32,341 bases of DNA from Spirochaetales bacterium Spiro_09 (GTDB lineage Bacteria > Spirochaetota > Spirochaetia > Treponematales > Treponemataceae): contig LVBK01000040.1 in NCBI GenBank assembly GCA_001604385.1, positions 1 through 32,341 on the forward strand. Reading direction: 5' to 3'. Under the pieces are notes generated by a model. It did no database searches. It had not been told where the DNA came from and saw only the letters and a program-made list of their open reading frames with translations. Position 1 is the first letter of the stretch; the number at the start of each line of letters is the position of its first letter. The translations under genes were made by a program, and so were the position numbers. Shown piece by piece: positions 23,622 through 32,315 of this stretch.

Positions 23622-25499
23622 CTATTCCCAGCCGAAAGTAGCGGGAGGTTTGTTGGTGATATCATAATAGATTGCGTCGACGTAGCCGAGGTCTGCGATC
23701 CTCGTTACGATGCGTGCGAGGAGCGCACGGTCAAGCGGAGCAAAACGCGCGGTCATTACATCCTCAGAGACTACCGGACGGAGCACGATGGAACAATGAC
23801 TGGCTTGTGATGCATAGGGAAGGTTGATGGTCAAGTGCTGGAAAATACGGTTGTACCATCCGGAACGCTTCAACTCTTCAAGGACAATCGCATCAGCCTC
23901 CCGTGTCTGGTCCAGCCGTGTTTTGTCGCACCACAGGGTATGCAGGGTGAACGCGCTGTCCCCCCCGGGAACGGTCCACAACTGCAGCACTGTACGATTG
24001 ATTTCCTTGATTCCATTGGTAAGCATCGCAGAAGATTCTTCCAGTTCCTTCCATTCGGGAATGCCCGTAAAGCCCTCTCCAAAAGAGAGTACTGCAGGGA
24101 AGCGGTATGTTCTGAAGTCTCCCTGTACGCCGACGGAACGAACCGGCAATACCGACAGGGCTGGCGTTGTTCCGGTGGATAACGGGAGCCGGTCGAGAAA
24201 TGAATTGACCGAATCCCGGGCCCGCTTCAGCTCCGTCTGATCGACGGGAGACCCGTCATGGCACAGTACATTGATGGAAAGTCCGGGGCCGGGGAAGGGG
24301 TGGCGGTACACCAGTTCATCCGACAGACCGATTTTTTTCCCGATAATGCGGACTTCATCCTTGTAGAGGTCCTTGAGAGGCTCAATGATGAGACCCTTCT
24401 CGATAAGTGCCTGGATGCCGTCAACGCGATTATGATGCGTCTTGATAACATGGGCGTTTTTTGTTCCGCCGGATTCTATGATATCGGGATAGAGCGTGCC
24501 TTGTCCCAAGAGCCATTCATCTTCGTCAAGTTCGAGGCGCGCGACGACAGTATCACGGACAGTAATAAAGGTTTCACCGACAGCTTTTCGTTTGATTTGC
24601 GGGTCGGCTTTATGGTAGACAGCCTGGAGAAACGTGCTGCTCGCGTCTTCAACGATAAAGTTGGTAAAGCCGAATTCCCGGTATCGATCCGCAATGGTTG
24701 AGCTTTCATCTTTTCGCATAAAGCCGTTATCTATATGAAGGCCCAGTACCCTGTCCTGACCGAGGGCTTTATTGAGCAGGGCGAAGGCTACCGTGGAGTC
24801 CACTCCGCCAGAAAGGAATAATAACACCTTGCGCCGGGATTGTCCGTCCTGACCATTGGCCGACTGTTTGATTTGATCCAGAATCGTTTCCAGAACCTGA
24901 TCCTGACTCCAGTTCTTTTCCATCCCGCACAGAAGCGCGGCAAAATTGGAGAGAATGCGGTCACCATCCGGCGTGTCCTTGACTTCGACATGGCATTGCA
25001 GGCTGTATCTTTTCCGTTTTGCATCCTGGAGCGCGGCATACGGGCAATCGCGGGTGGACGCGATGCATTCGAACCCGTCGGGTAAGCGGGTAACCGCATC
25101 CTGGTGGCTCATCCAGACCTGTGCAGGAAAGGTGATACCGTCAAAAAGGGGTGAGGGATTGTCGTTCGTCGAGAGGTCGAGGCGGGCAATACCAAACTCT
25201 CCCACGGCGGCCTTTTCTACCAGGCCTCCATATTCGCGGGCCATCAGTTGGTGGCCATAACACAGGCCGAGAATCGGCAGGTCAAGCGAAAGAATTTCCG
25301 GGTTGAATTCGGGTATGTGTGCATCATATACCGAGGAGGGGCCACCCGAGAAAACGATGCCTTTTGCTCCCTTGAGGGTGTCAACCGGGGCGGAGGGCAG
25401 GGCAATTTCCGAGTAATATCCCATAAGGCGGAAACGCTTTGCAATAAGATGGGCATACTGGCTGCCGAAATCGAGAACAATGATTTTATCGTGATCCAT
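23622..25499 (-). CDS. guaA: GMP synthase (glutamine-hydrolysing)
   Basis: The 625-residue enzyme aminates XMP to GMP. The N-terminal class I glutamine amidotransferase domain has the nucleophile C80 in LGLCYGHQ and H170/E172 in QCHVEV. The ATP-pyrophosphatase domain has the PP-loop SGGVDS (230-235). The C-terminal dimerisation domain ends ITNKPPATFGWE. At 625 residues it is about 100 longer than the E. coli enzyme, the extra length being in the C-terminal part, as in the longer eukaryotic-type GMP synthases. Together with GuaB it completes IMP to GMP. The ATG at 25499 lies five bases after a TATATT and has no Shine-Dalgarno. Confidence 0.95.
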   Translation of the reverse strand: MDHDKIIVLDFGSQYAHLIAKRFRLMGYYSEIALPSAPVDTLKGAKGIVFSGGPSSVYDAHIPEFNPEILSLDLPILGLCYGHQLMAREYGGLVEKAAVGEFGIARLDLSTNDNPSPLFDGITFPAQVWMSHQDAVTRLPDGFECIASTRDCPYAALQDAKRKRYSLQCHVEVKDTPDGDRILSNFAALLCGMEKNWSQDQVLETILDQIKQSANGQDGQSRRKVLLFLSGGVDSTVAFALLNKALGQDRVLGLHIDNGFMRKDESSTIADRYREFGFTNFIVEDASSTFLQAVYHKADPQIKRKAVGETFITVRDTVVARLELDEDEWLLGQGTLYPDIIESGGTKNAHVIKTHHNRVDGIQALIEKGLIIEPLKDLYKDEVRIIGKKIGLSDELVYRHPFPGPGLSINVLCHDGSPVDQTELKRARDSVNSFLDRLPLSTGTTPALSVLPVRSVGVQGDFRTYRFPAVLSFGEGFTGIPEWKELEESSAMLTNGIKEINRTVLQLWTVPGGDSAFTLHTLWCDKTRLDQTREADAIVLEELKRSGWYNRIFQHLTINLPYASQASHCSIVLRPVVSEDVMTARFAPLDRALLARIVTRIADLGYVDAIYYDITNKPPATFGWE

Positions 25500-25504
25500 A
25501 GCGC

Positions 25505-25534
25505 AATATACCAGAAAAAATACACAAAAGTGAA
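25505..25534 (-). promoter_or_regulatory. Promoter of guaA, probably leaderless
   Basis: On the minus strand TTCACT (25534-25529), an 18-nt spacer and TATATT (25510-25505) end five bases before the guaA ATG. Transcription would start at or beside the start codon. Confidence 0.58.
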
Positions 25535-25585
25535 GGGCATTGCGGAATCATCCGTGTCTGTCCCTCAAGAAGCCGCATGTTTTGT

Positions 25586-25607
25586 ATCTTTTTCTAAACA
25601 AAAAGAT
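25586..25607. repeat. Inverted repeat upstream of the second sigma-factor gene
   Basis: ATCTTTTT (25586-25593) and AAAAAGAT (25600-25607) are perfect 8-bp arms with a 6-nt loop, 39 bases before the sigma-factor GTG. It lies in the 147-base divergent region between guaA and this gene and may be an operator. No clear promoter for the sigma gene was identified. Confidence 0.45.
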
Positions 25608-25646
25608 GTTTTGATTCGTCAATATAGGCACAGAGGATGGATAGCA

Positions 25647-26177
25647 GTGAAAGATAGTTCCGAGCGGATCGAAGAACAGTACCTCAATGACCGGAAACAC
25701 CTGTTGGCCCGCGTTCGGGCGGCGGGCAGAACATTCGAGGAAGCTGAAGATTTCGTTCAGGACATGTACGCCGAGGTCATGGAACATATTGCCGTGATTC
25801 CGGATATTGGCAATCTGGCCGCCTGGATCAATACATTGTTCGGACGACGATTGATTGATGACTGGAGGCGACGAAAGATGCGCCGATTGCGGGGAGAGTG
25901 CGACGTCGAGGAAGCGGTTTTGCGCGAGATTCTGGTTGAAACGGGGCTTGACCCCCTGGAACAGTGGGTACGTGATGGCCTTGCGGATGCCATGAACGAC
26001 GCGCTTGCCAGTCTGCCGGTTGAACAGCGTAAAATACTTGAAGCCCAGGTCTTTGGCGGCATGACGTTCAGGGAAATCTCACAGGCAAGCGGAGAGTGTA
26101 TCGAGACACTCGCTTCCCGAAAACGGTATGCGGTGAAAAATCTTGCGCGCTCGCTTCGACACTGGATAGAAACATAG
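25647..26177 (+). CDS. ECF-like RNA polymerase sigma factor
   Basis: The 176-residue protein has a region 2-like segment (about 8-80: RRAAGRTFEEAEDFVQDMY-like helix, then NLAAWINTLFGRRLIDDWRRRK) and a region 4 helix-turn-helix (about 115-170: ALASLPVEQRKILEAQVFGGMTFREISQASG). The start is taken as GTG 25647, with AGAGGA at 25632-25637; longer open frame upstream lies antisense to guaA and has no start support. A two-TM membrane protein follows after 71 bases and may be its partner. It is transcribed divergently from guaA. Confidence 0.85.
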   Translation: MKDSSERIEEQYLNDRKHLLARVRAAGRTFEEAEDFVQDMYAEVMEHIAVIPDIGNLAAWINTLFGRRLIDDWRRRKMRRLRGECDVEEAVLREILVETGLDPLEQWVRDGLADAMNDALASLPVEQRKILEAQVFGGMTFREISQASGECIETLASRKRYAVKNLARSLRHWIET

Positions 26178-26248
26178 CAATCACGCAGTCGGCCGTGCTG
26201 TTAAGCAGAGAGCCGGATGACATGGTTGCGATGGATAAGGAGAAACAT

Positions 26249-26653
26249 ATGGGAAGACATCACTATGATGATCGATGGGGATGGTGGGAAGAGCGCTCGT
26301 TGGCTGAAAAGATTGCGCTTGGTGTATTGTTCTCGATAGCCGGTCTTGCAATTCTTGTAGCCTTGCTCTTTTTGTTCGGCCTGATTGTCATGAAGTTGTG
26401 GAACTGGCTTATGCCGGACATATTCGGTTTGGGCACTATCAGCTACTGGCAGGCCTGGGGCTTGCTTGTACTGAGCTCGATACTGTTCAAGAAATTTGGT
26501 TCGCATGATTCCGGTAGCAACTGGAGAACCGAGCGGAAGCGGAAGAGGGCGCTGCGCTCCGTATTGCACAAGGCGGAATCAGGATGTTGCGGCAGTTCCG
26601 CCTTTGAGGGTTCAGAACCCACCGCTGAGGGTGAGTCTGTTCCCAAGGATTAA
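26249..26653 (+). CDS. Two-TM membrane protein linked to the sigma factor
   Basis: This 134-residue protein has a His/Asp/Trp-rich N-terminus (RHHYDDRWGWWEE), two TM helices (about 21-50 and 63-81) and a polar C-terminal tail with a basic cluster (RTERKRKRALR) and a CC pair. Between the helices the segment WNWLMPDIFGLGTISYWQAWGLLVLS looks like a pattern seen in small proteins that follow ECF sigma genes in other bacteria. The ATG at 26249 has AAGGAG six bases upstream, better than in-frame ATGs at 26222 and 26231. By position it may hold or sense for the sigma factor; function is not proven. Confidence 0.75.
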   Translation: MGRHHYDDRWGWWEERSLAEKIALGVLFSIAGLAILVALLFLFGLIVMKLWNWLMPDIFGLGTISYWQAWGLLVLSSILFKKFGSHDSGSNWRTERKRKRALRSVLHKAESGCCGSSAFEGSEPTAEGESVPKD

Positions 26654-26660
26654 GTTTCAT

Positions 26661-26689
26661 CTATCCGCCGGAAATTATCCGGCGGATAG
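26661..26689. terminator. Bidirectional terminator hairpin
   Basis: A perfect 12-bp stem (26661-26672 with 26678-26689) and a 5-nt loop lie between two convergent genes, eight bases after one stop and just before the other. Short T runs flank both sides. Confidence 0.78.
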
Positions 26690-26691
26690 TT

Positions 26692-29082
26692 TCACCATTG
26701 CGCCGGATAAAATTCCTCCACATTTTCAGAAGTAATTATCTTCATGGGGAGGTATCTGATCGGTTCAATGCCAAGACCGTTAAACCAGTCTACCGCCATT
26801 TCCATGGCAAGCGCGCCATCGGCTTCGGCGGATTGGAACGTAATCGCCTTGATAGCTCCTGTACGTACCAGATTTTGAGTTGTTTCGCTGTTTCCCGACG
26901 AGACGACAATAATATCCTGTCTTCCGGCCTCATGGAGGGCAGTACACAGACCCTTTGCCCCGTTTCCCGGGTCGGAAAAAGCTATTCCCTTCAGACGCGG
27001 ACCATAGTCGGCAAGCCATTTCTGGGTCAGCTCACGGGTTTCTTCTTCCTTAATGGCGGTTTCCATAACAATGCACTCCATATCCGGGGCAATCTTCTTC
27101 AATTCGGTGATTATTGACCAGGTTCGGGAGTAATAGTTTGAATTGCCTTTTGCATGTCTGATAATGCCATAGTTTCCCGTGTTTCCCATCTTGCGGGCGA
27201 ACTCCTGTGCAAGAAGCCGGAATTGACCCCAGTCATCCGGCCCTGTCCAGCCGATAATATGACGGAACCCTGCGTCATCGGGTGTGGTATTGCTTCCGAT
27301 TACCGGAATACCCTTTTCATTGATTTTCCTGAACCAGGCGCTGCTTTCGCTGACACTGGTCGGCGTAACGATAATCAAATCCGGTTTGTCCCGGAGCGCT
27401 TGTTCAACCTGCTGTGCCTGGATGTGTGGCGAGTAATCTGCGTTATAGGAAATGAGCGTAACACCGAAGGCTTCTGCAATTTTCATACAGCCTTTTTTAT
27501 AGGCGGTATGATAGGGATGATCACAGGACTCAAGCAACACAACCCGCTTTCCTTCTGCCCCGTCAGCCGGGGAGTGAGCACGGATATCCTTTTTGCAATG
27601 CCAGCCTGCGTATTCCAGATTGTACCAGTGTCGCGCGTCAGTTTCGGGAAAGGATTCGGCATGCTCCGGTACAGGCGGAATAACCTTTTGACGCTTGTTC
27701 CACTGGATCAAACTTTGACCGTCGCTGGAAACCAGTTGCGACGTATCAATAATCGTAAACCGGGAGACTTCCTGATCTATAACCGCAATATTGTCCGCAT
27801 TCTCGGCTCCCGATCGGGACATGGCATCGGTGGACCCTTTTATGCCACTCACTGTTTGGGTAAAGGTTTTCATGGCTTCGAGAGTTTCCGCGGAAAGATC
27901 GATCACCTGACTCATCATGGCATCAATGTCTGCGGTCTTTTTGTCGATGGTGCGGGAGTTCGTTTTAACGTCAGTGGTAATGCCGATCAGGTCGGTCAAG
28001 GACGCGGTAATCTCGCTGGTTCCCCCTGACATTTCTGTCAATCCGTCAGTAATTTCAGACAGGCTGTCGGCAACCTGATTTATACCGTCGATCAATTCGC
28101 CGATAGTACGTGAGGTTTTGACCGTCAAACTGCGGGAGGAATCGATTTCCGTAAACATCGACAGCAGGTTTTGACTGATTTCGGTTGCATTTTCTGCGGT
28201 CGCTTCTGCGAGCGCGTGAATCTCGTCCGCCACAACAGAGAACCCTTTGCCGTGTTCTCCTGCATGAGCGGCCTCGATCGCCGCGTTCATTGCAAGAAGG
28301 TTTGTTTTTTCCGCGACATCATTGATAACGGTGATCAGTTCGGTGACCGCAGATACGGACGACGACAACAGTTCCATCGCCTCGAGCGTTTTTTGCATAT
28401 CATCGCCGCCTGCCGAGGCAAGCTCTTTCAGTCTGAGGGCCAGGCTTGCCTTCGCTTTCGAAATTGAATCTATATTCCGTATCGAGGCGATTGTTTGTTC
28501 CACTGCGGCCGAGGACTGGTTGACCGAGGCTGATTGTGAATCAATCTGGGCAACAATCCGGTCTATGGCCGCCTTGATTTCGCGAATATAGGCACGGGAT
28601 GCAAGAATGCTCTCGTTCAATCTATGTTCCCTTTCCGACATAGATTCTGTAGTCGACAAAATTTCATTGAGGGATCGGGCAATGCCTTTTGAATTTTCTG
28701 CAAGGTTTTTACTTGCCCGGTCGCTGTGCCGGATAATGTTTTTCAGCTTGAAAACAATGCGGTGGATTCGCGATAAAAAAATATTGTGATTTCGCGCGAT
28801 GGCGGCAAGTTCGTCATGTCCACCGATACGAACTCTCCTGGTCAAGTCTCCTTCGGTTCCGGTGTCCCGGGAGTAAAAATCCGCAAGCAGGGATATTTTC
28901 CGTAATACAAGTGCAAAGGTAAAAAGATAGGTCAAACCGGCTGAGATTCCAAGTGCGAGAGGCGACAGGAGGGCTACTTCGGTCGGACAGTCTCCGGTCA
29001 AAAGGGTCAGGATGGAAAACGCGAGTACCGGCGGTACAACTGTTGCGATTGCAAGTTTTAAAAGCAGTGGCCTTTTCTTCAT
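26692..29082 (-). CDS. Chemoreceptor-like protein with C-terminal sugar-binding-protein domain
   Basis: The 796-residue protein begins with two closely spaced TM helices (about 8-30 and 35-60) joined by a few residues, so there is no periplasmic sensor. A HAMP-like region (about 60-115) follows. The methyl-accepting chemotaxis signalling domain (about 120-440) has its conserved hairpin at [20 protein letters not shown] and [16 protein letters not shown] (256-292). Residues 512-796 form a type 1 periplasmic-binding/LacI-like sugar-binding domain ([77 protein letters not shown]). Topology puts that domain in the cytoplasm, as in LacI regulators. It follows a small membrane protein gene. Start ATG 29082 has AGGAG upstream. 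Confidence 0.88.
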   Translation of the reverse strand: MKKRPLLLKLAIATVVPPVLAFSILTLLTGDCPTEVALLSPLALGISAGLTYLFTFALVLRKISLLADFYSRDTGTEGDLTRRVRIGGHDELAAIARNHNIFLSRIHRIVFKLKNIIRHSDRASKNLAENSKGIARSLNEILSTTESMSEREHRLNESILASRAYIREIKAAIDRIVAQIDSQSASVNQSSAAVEQTIASIRNIDSISKAKASLALRLKELASAGGDDMQKTLEAMELLSSSVSAVTELITVINDVAEKTNLLAMNAAIEAAHAGEHGKGFSVVADEIHALAEATAENATEISQNLLSMFTEIDSSRSLTVKTSRTIGELIDGINQVADSLSEITDGLTEMSGGTSEITASLTDLIGITTDVKTNSRTIDKKTADIDAMMSQVIDLSAETLEAMKTFTQTVSGIKGSTDAMSRSGAENADNIAVIDQEVSRFTIIDTSQLVSSDGQSLIQWNKRQKVIPPVPEHAESFPETDARHWYNLEYAGWHCKKDIRAHSPADGAEGKRVVLLESCDHPYHTAYKKGCMKIAEAFGVTLISYNADYSPHIQAQQVEQALRDKPDLIIVTPTSVSESSAWFRKINEKGIPVIGSNTTPDDAGFRHIIGWTGPDDWGQFRLLAQEFARKMGNTGNYGIIRHAKGNSNYYSRTWSIITELKKIAPDMECIVMETAIKEEETRELTQKWLADYGPRLKGIAFSDPGNGAKGLCTALHEAGRQDIIVVSSGNSETTQNLVRTGAIKAITFQSAEADGALAMEMAVDWFNGLGIEPIRYLPMKIITSENVEEFYPAQW

Positions 29083-29134
29083 TCTGTAGTACTCCTGTAT
29101 GTTTCACCCTTGTAGAGTGTTTCTGATAAACGAT

Positions 29135-29443
29135 TCAATATTCGGGTTGTAGATAGACAAGTTCGCCACGGGCCAGGATGACAATTTTCGCGCCGACTGC
29201 AGATAACGGGAAGCACAATATCGTTGCCGGTGTAATAAAGTCCCGGGGAACAAACTGGAGCAGAACTCCAGCCAGGCAGAGTGCCACAGTACGGCAGAGC
29301 TCGATGGTAAAAATTGATACCAGTCTGATCAGGTTCAGTGTCAGGTTTCCCCAAATGACTCGCAGGCCCAGGTTACGCTCAGTGAAATTACGGATACAGA
29401 TCGTGCGCTTGAGACCCATCAATACCAGTGAAGGAAAAACCAT
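29135..29443 (-). CDS. Small hypothetical membrane protein
   Basis: The 102-residue protein has two hydrophobic stretches (about 33-64 and 68-91) and a basic N-terminal segment (LKRTICIRNFTERNLGLR). No family was recognised. It is called because a very good promoter (TTGACA, 18 nt, GATAAT) ends five bases before its ATG, and because the chemoreceptor-like gene follows on the same strand after 52 bases. The two are probably co-transcribed. Another possible start is ATG at codon 9. A partnership with the receptor's membrane portion is conceivable but unsupported. Confidence 0.6.
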   Translation of the reverse strand: MVFPSLVLMGLKRTICIRNFTERNLGLRVIWGNLTLNLIRLVSIFTIELCRTVALCLAGVLLQFVPRDFITPATILCFPLSAVGAKIVILARGELVYLQPEY

Positions 29444-29448
29444 GGAGA

Positions 29449-29478
29449 ATTATCCACCGGCGGAATGTGTGCTGTCAA
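29449..29478 (-). promoter_or_regulatory. Promoter of the small membrane protein / chemoreceptor operon
   Basis: On the minus strand a perfect TTGACA (29478-29473), an 18-nt spacer and GATAAT (29454-29449, five of six) end five bases before ATG 29443. No Shine-Dalgarno is present, so the message is probably leaderless. Confidence 0.68.
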
Positions 29479-29531
29479 GGAAAAGAGGCAGTGCGATGAT
29501 GCAGGGGCGAAAGTATGACGGCGGGAGCCAC

Positions 29532-29578
29532 CCGCGCGAGGAATCGCCTTGCGCGGACTCGTGTTATCCTGACAGGAT
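29532..29578. terminator. Hairpin pair downstream of the NagD-like gene
   Basis: A 10-bp stem with one G-T pair (29532-29541 with 29547-29556) and a tight 6-bp repeat ATCCTG-a-CAGGAT (29566-29578) lie just past the minus-strand NagD-like stop. Neither has a clear T run. They may end or stabilise the glmS-nagD transcript. Confidence 0.45.
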
Positions 29579-29593
29579 GCTTTATCTTTCCCG

Positions 29594-30367
29594 TTACCAC
29601 TGATGTGGATCAATGTCTCCGACTGTATCGAAGACGTAGTCGGGCCGGTATGGAAATTCTTCAATAGTCTTGCGTGAAGATACTCCCGAAAGGACGAGGC
29701 ATGTTTTCATGCCTGCTTCCATGCCTCCGACAATATCGGTATCCATCCGGTCGCCGATCATGACCGTATCCTCAGAGTGTACACCCAATTGTTTGCGCGC
29801 TATCATCATCATCAATGAATTCGGTTTGCCGACGATATAGGGTTTTTTGCCCGTCGCTGCCTCGATAGCGCTCAGAAGAACGCCTGCAGCCGGCTCGAAA
29901 CCGCCTTCAACCGGATCGATCATGTCGGGATTCGTCCCGATAAATTTTGCTCCCCCGCTGATAAACCGTGACGCCTTGCTCAGCATTTCATAGGTAAACC
30001 CAGTCGTTTTTCCGACAACCACATAATCGGGGCGGTTTTCGGTAATGCTGAAACCCCGTTTATAGAGTTCGGAGGACAGACCTGCTCCACCGATAACGTA
30101 TGCGCTTCCGTGCGGATGCTGGGTTGAAAGAAAAATCGCCGTCGCCATGGCTGCGGTAATAAAATTCTCTTCTTTTAGCCCATTGATTCCCATAGTCTCC
30201 ATTTTGCGGACCAGATCAAGGGCTGTTTGACCTGAGTTGTTTGTCAAAAAAAGGAAACGTGTCTGTGTCTCAACCAGTCGGGCGACAAATTCTTTTGCCC
30301 CGGGAATCAATTCCCTGCCCCGGTAAATGACCCCGTCCATATCCGATATGATGTTTAGTTGTGCCAT
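29594..30367 (-). CDS. HAD-superfamily phosphatase, NagD-like (HAD-IIA)
   Basis: The 257-residue protein has HAD motif I with both Asp in SDMDGVIYRG (D9, D11), motif II LTNNSG (41-46), a C2 cap domain in the middle, the motif III Lys in VGKPN and motif IV MIGDRMDTDIVGGMEAG. This set is typical of NagD and related sugar-phosphate or nucleotide phosphatases. It starts four bases after the glmS stop, and its function is probably linked to amino-sugar or nucleotide-phosphate metabolism, as for nagD in the E. coli nag operon. The ATG at 30367 places D9/D11 at the usual distance from the N-terminus; the longer frame lies inside glmS. Confidence 0.9.
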   Translation of the reverse strand: MAQLNIISDMDGVIYRGRELIPGAKEFVARLVETQTRFLFLTNNSGQTALDLVRKMETMGINGLKEENFITAAMATAIFLSTQHPHGSAYVIGGAGLSSELYKRGFSITENRPDYVVVGKTTGFTYEMLSKASRFISGGAKFIGTNPDMIDPVEGGFEPAAGVLLSAIEAATGKKPYIVGKPNSLMMMIARKQLGVHSEDTVMIGDRMDTDIVGGMEAGMKTCLVLSGVSSRKTIEEFPYRPDYVFDTVGDIDPHQW

Positions 30368-30371
30368 ACCC

Positions 30372-32201
30372 TTATTCCACCGTGACGCTTTTGGCCAGAT
30401 TGCGCGGTTTATCAGGATCAAGGCCCCGCTGCACTGAACAATAGTAGGCATATAGCTGACTGGGAATGACAGACAGGATAGGCGAAAAGGCGTCTATGGT
30501 GTGCGGAATGCGGAATATACCGTCGGCAGACGCATCGAAGTAGCTCACATCTTCATAGGTAATAACCAGAACGGTTGCTCCCCTGGCTTTGACTTCCTTG
30601 ATATTTGAATCCATTTTGTCAAAGAGCGCTTCCTGGGTGCAAATAGCGACAACAAGAGTCGATTCGTCAACCAGCGCAATGGGTCCATGTTTCAACTCAC
30701 CGGCTGCAAAGGCTTCCGAATGGGTATAACTGATTTCCTTCAGTTTGAGAGCGCTTTCCAGACTGATCGCGTAGTCAAAGAGACGTCCCATAAAAAAAGC
30801 CTTGGTTTTATTGAACTGGTGGGCCGCAAACCGTTGTATAGCTTCCTTGTCGGCAAGCAGTCGCTCTGCTTGCTGCGGAATCGCTTCAAGCGCGTCAATA
30901 TATCGGGACAGATCCTCTTCATTAACGACGCCGCGTAATGATCCGAACTGGAGTGCTATCAAATACACACACATCAACTGGGTGGTAAAAGCCTTTGTCG
31001 AGGCAACCGCGATTTCGGGGCCTGCCCACGTATACATAACGAGATCGGCTTCGCGGGCGAGGGTTGAACCCACGACATTCGTTATCGCGATAATACGAGC
31101 GCCACCCTTGCGGGCCATGCGCATCGCCGCAAGGGTGTCTGCTGTTTCTCCTGACTGGCTGATAATGATAAAAATATCCTTGGGATTGAACAGAGGATCC
31201 CGGTAGCGGTATTCGCTTGCAATATCCACATCAACCGGTATCCGGGCAAAATGTTCAAAAGCGTACTTACCCACTATCCCGGCGTGCCAGGCTGTCCCGC
31301 AGGCTGTTATGATAACGCGGCCTGCTTCGGCCCAGGATGAGTCAAATCCTATTTCTTCCAGATGAATTGTTTTTGATGCATAGGTTTTAATACGGGCTCT
31401 CAGGGTATCGGTCAGGGCTTTTGGTTGTTCATGAATCTCCTTCAGCATAAAATGCTCGTACCCGCCTTTTTCTGCTGACGCAACATCCCATTCGACCCTG
31501 ATCGTGTCTTTCTCGACTGGTTTCCCTTCAGTATCGAAGAACTCTACATGGTCCCGGTAAAGGACAGCAATTTCCCTGTCTTCCAGATAGTACACCTCGC
31601 GGGTATACTCCAAAAGGGCGGGAACATCCGATGCTATAATGTTTTCACCCTCTCCCTTACCGATTACCAGCGGACTGTCCTTTCTGACCGCGATAATACG
31701 GCTCGGATCGTCCTGGCTGATAACCGCCAGGGCATATGACCCTTCTATTTTTTTCAATGCTTCAAGAACTGCCTGAAAAAGGTCTCCCTCGTAAAAGAAA
31801 TCAATAAGATGTGCTACCACTTCCGTATCGGTTTGGCTTTTAAATGTAACTCCGCCTTCTTCAAGCATTGATTTCAGTCTTGCATGATTTTCAATAATAC
31901 CGTTATGTACTATTGCAATTTTACCGGATACATTGGTATGCGGATGTGAATTGACATCTGAGGGTTCCCCGTGAGTCGCCCATCGTGTATGCCCGATACC
32001 CATAGTTCCCTGAATTATTTCTGTGGCAATTTTCTGCTCCAGGAACTTCAATGCTCCCTTTGCCTTTCTTATTATCAGATCTTCATCTCCGAGAACGGCA
32101 ATCCCCGCTGAATCATACCCCCGATATTCCAGTTTTTTCAGGGCATTTATCAACACAGGGGTTGCTTGTTCCTCTCCGATGTATCCGACTATTCCGCACA
32201 T
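30372..32201 (-). CDS. glmS: Glutamine--fructose-6-phosphate aminotransferase (isomerising)
   Basis: The 609-residue enzyme makes glucosamine-6-phosphate, the entry to peptidoglycan and amino-sugar synthesis. The N-terminal Ntn glutaminase domain begins MCGIVGYIG (Cys2 nucleophile) and continues LEYRGYDSAGIAV and GHTRWATHGEPSDVNSHPH. Two SIS isomerase domains follow (ACGTAWHAG and SQSGETADTLAAMR in the first; EALKLKEISYTHSEAF-like region in the second), and the end KSVTVE is canonical. Length matches E. coli GlmS. The start has GGGAG upstream. The 140 bases upstream contain palindromes but no recognisable glmS ribozyme core. Confidence 0.96.
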   Translation of the reverse strand: MCGIVGYIGEEQATPVLINALKKLEYRGYDSAGIAVLGDEDLIIRKAKGALKFLEQKIATEIIQGTMGIGHTRWATHGEPSDVNSHPHTNVSGKIAIVHNGIIENHARLKSMLEEGGVTFKSQTDTEVVAHLIDFFYEGDLFQAVLEALKKIEGSYALAVISQDDPSRIIAVRKDSPLVIGKGEGENIIASDVPALLEYTREVYYLEDREIAVLYRDHVEFFDTEGKPVEKDTIRVEWDVASAEKGGYEHFMLKEIHEQPKALTDTLRARIKTYASKTIHLEEIGFDSSWAEAGRVIITACGTAWHAGIVGKYAFEHFARIPVDVDIASEYRYRDPLFNPKDIFIIISQSGETADTLAAMRMARKGGARIIAITNVVGSTLAREADLVMYTWAGPEIAVASTKAFTTQLMCVYLIALQFGSLRGVVNEEDLSRYIDALEAIPQQAERLLADKEAIQRFAAHQFNKTKAFFMGRLFDYAISLESALKLKEISYTHSEAFAAGELKHGPIALVDESTLVVAICTQEALFDKMDSNIKEVKARGATVLVITYEDVSYFDASADGIFRIPHTIDAFSPILSVIPSQLYAYYCSVQRGLDPDKPRNLAKSVTVE

Positions 32202-32286
32202 ATATTCACTCCCGGCTCTTTCAGGGCCTTTTTGTTAGGTTGTAGGTTATCACAAGTTATAGGGTAACAAAAGGGGTATTAACTGC

Positions 32287-32315
32287 TATCAATATTGTTG
32301 ATAAATCGTTTGATA
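32287..32315. repeat. TTGATA palindrome and direct repeat upstream of glmS
   Basis: TATCAA (32287-32292) and TTGATA (32298-32303) form a palindrome with a 5-nt centre, and TTGATA recurs at 32310-32315, twelve bases on. This may be an operator for glmS or for a gene beyond the window edge. The promoter of glmS itself was not clearly identified. Confidence 0.4.

Noticed and set aside
25248-25646. N-terminal extension of the second sigma factor into guaA
   Set aside because: The extended frame is antisense to guaA and has no sigma-like sequence; region 2 begins only after the GTG at 25647.
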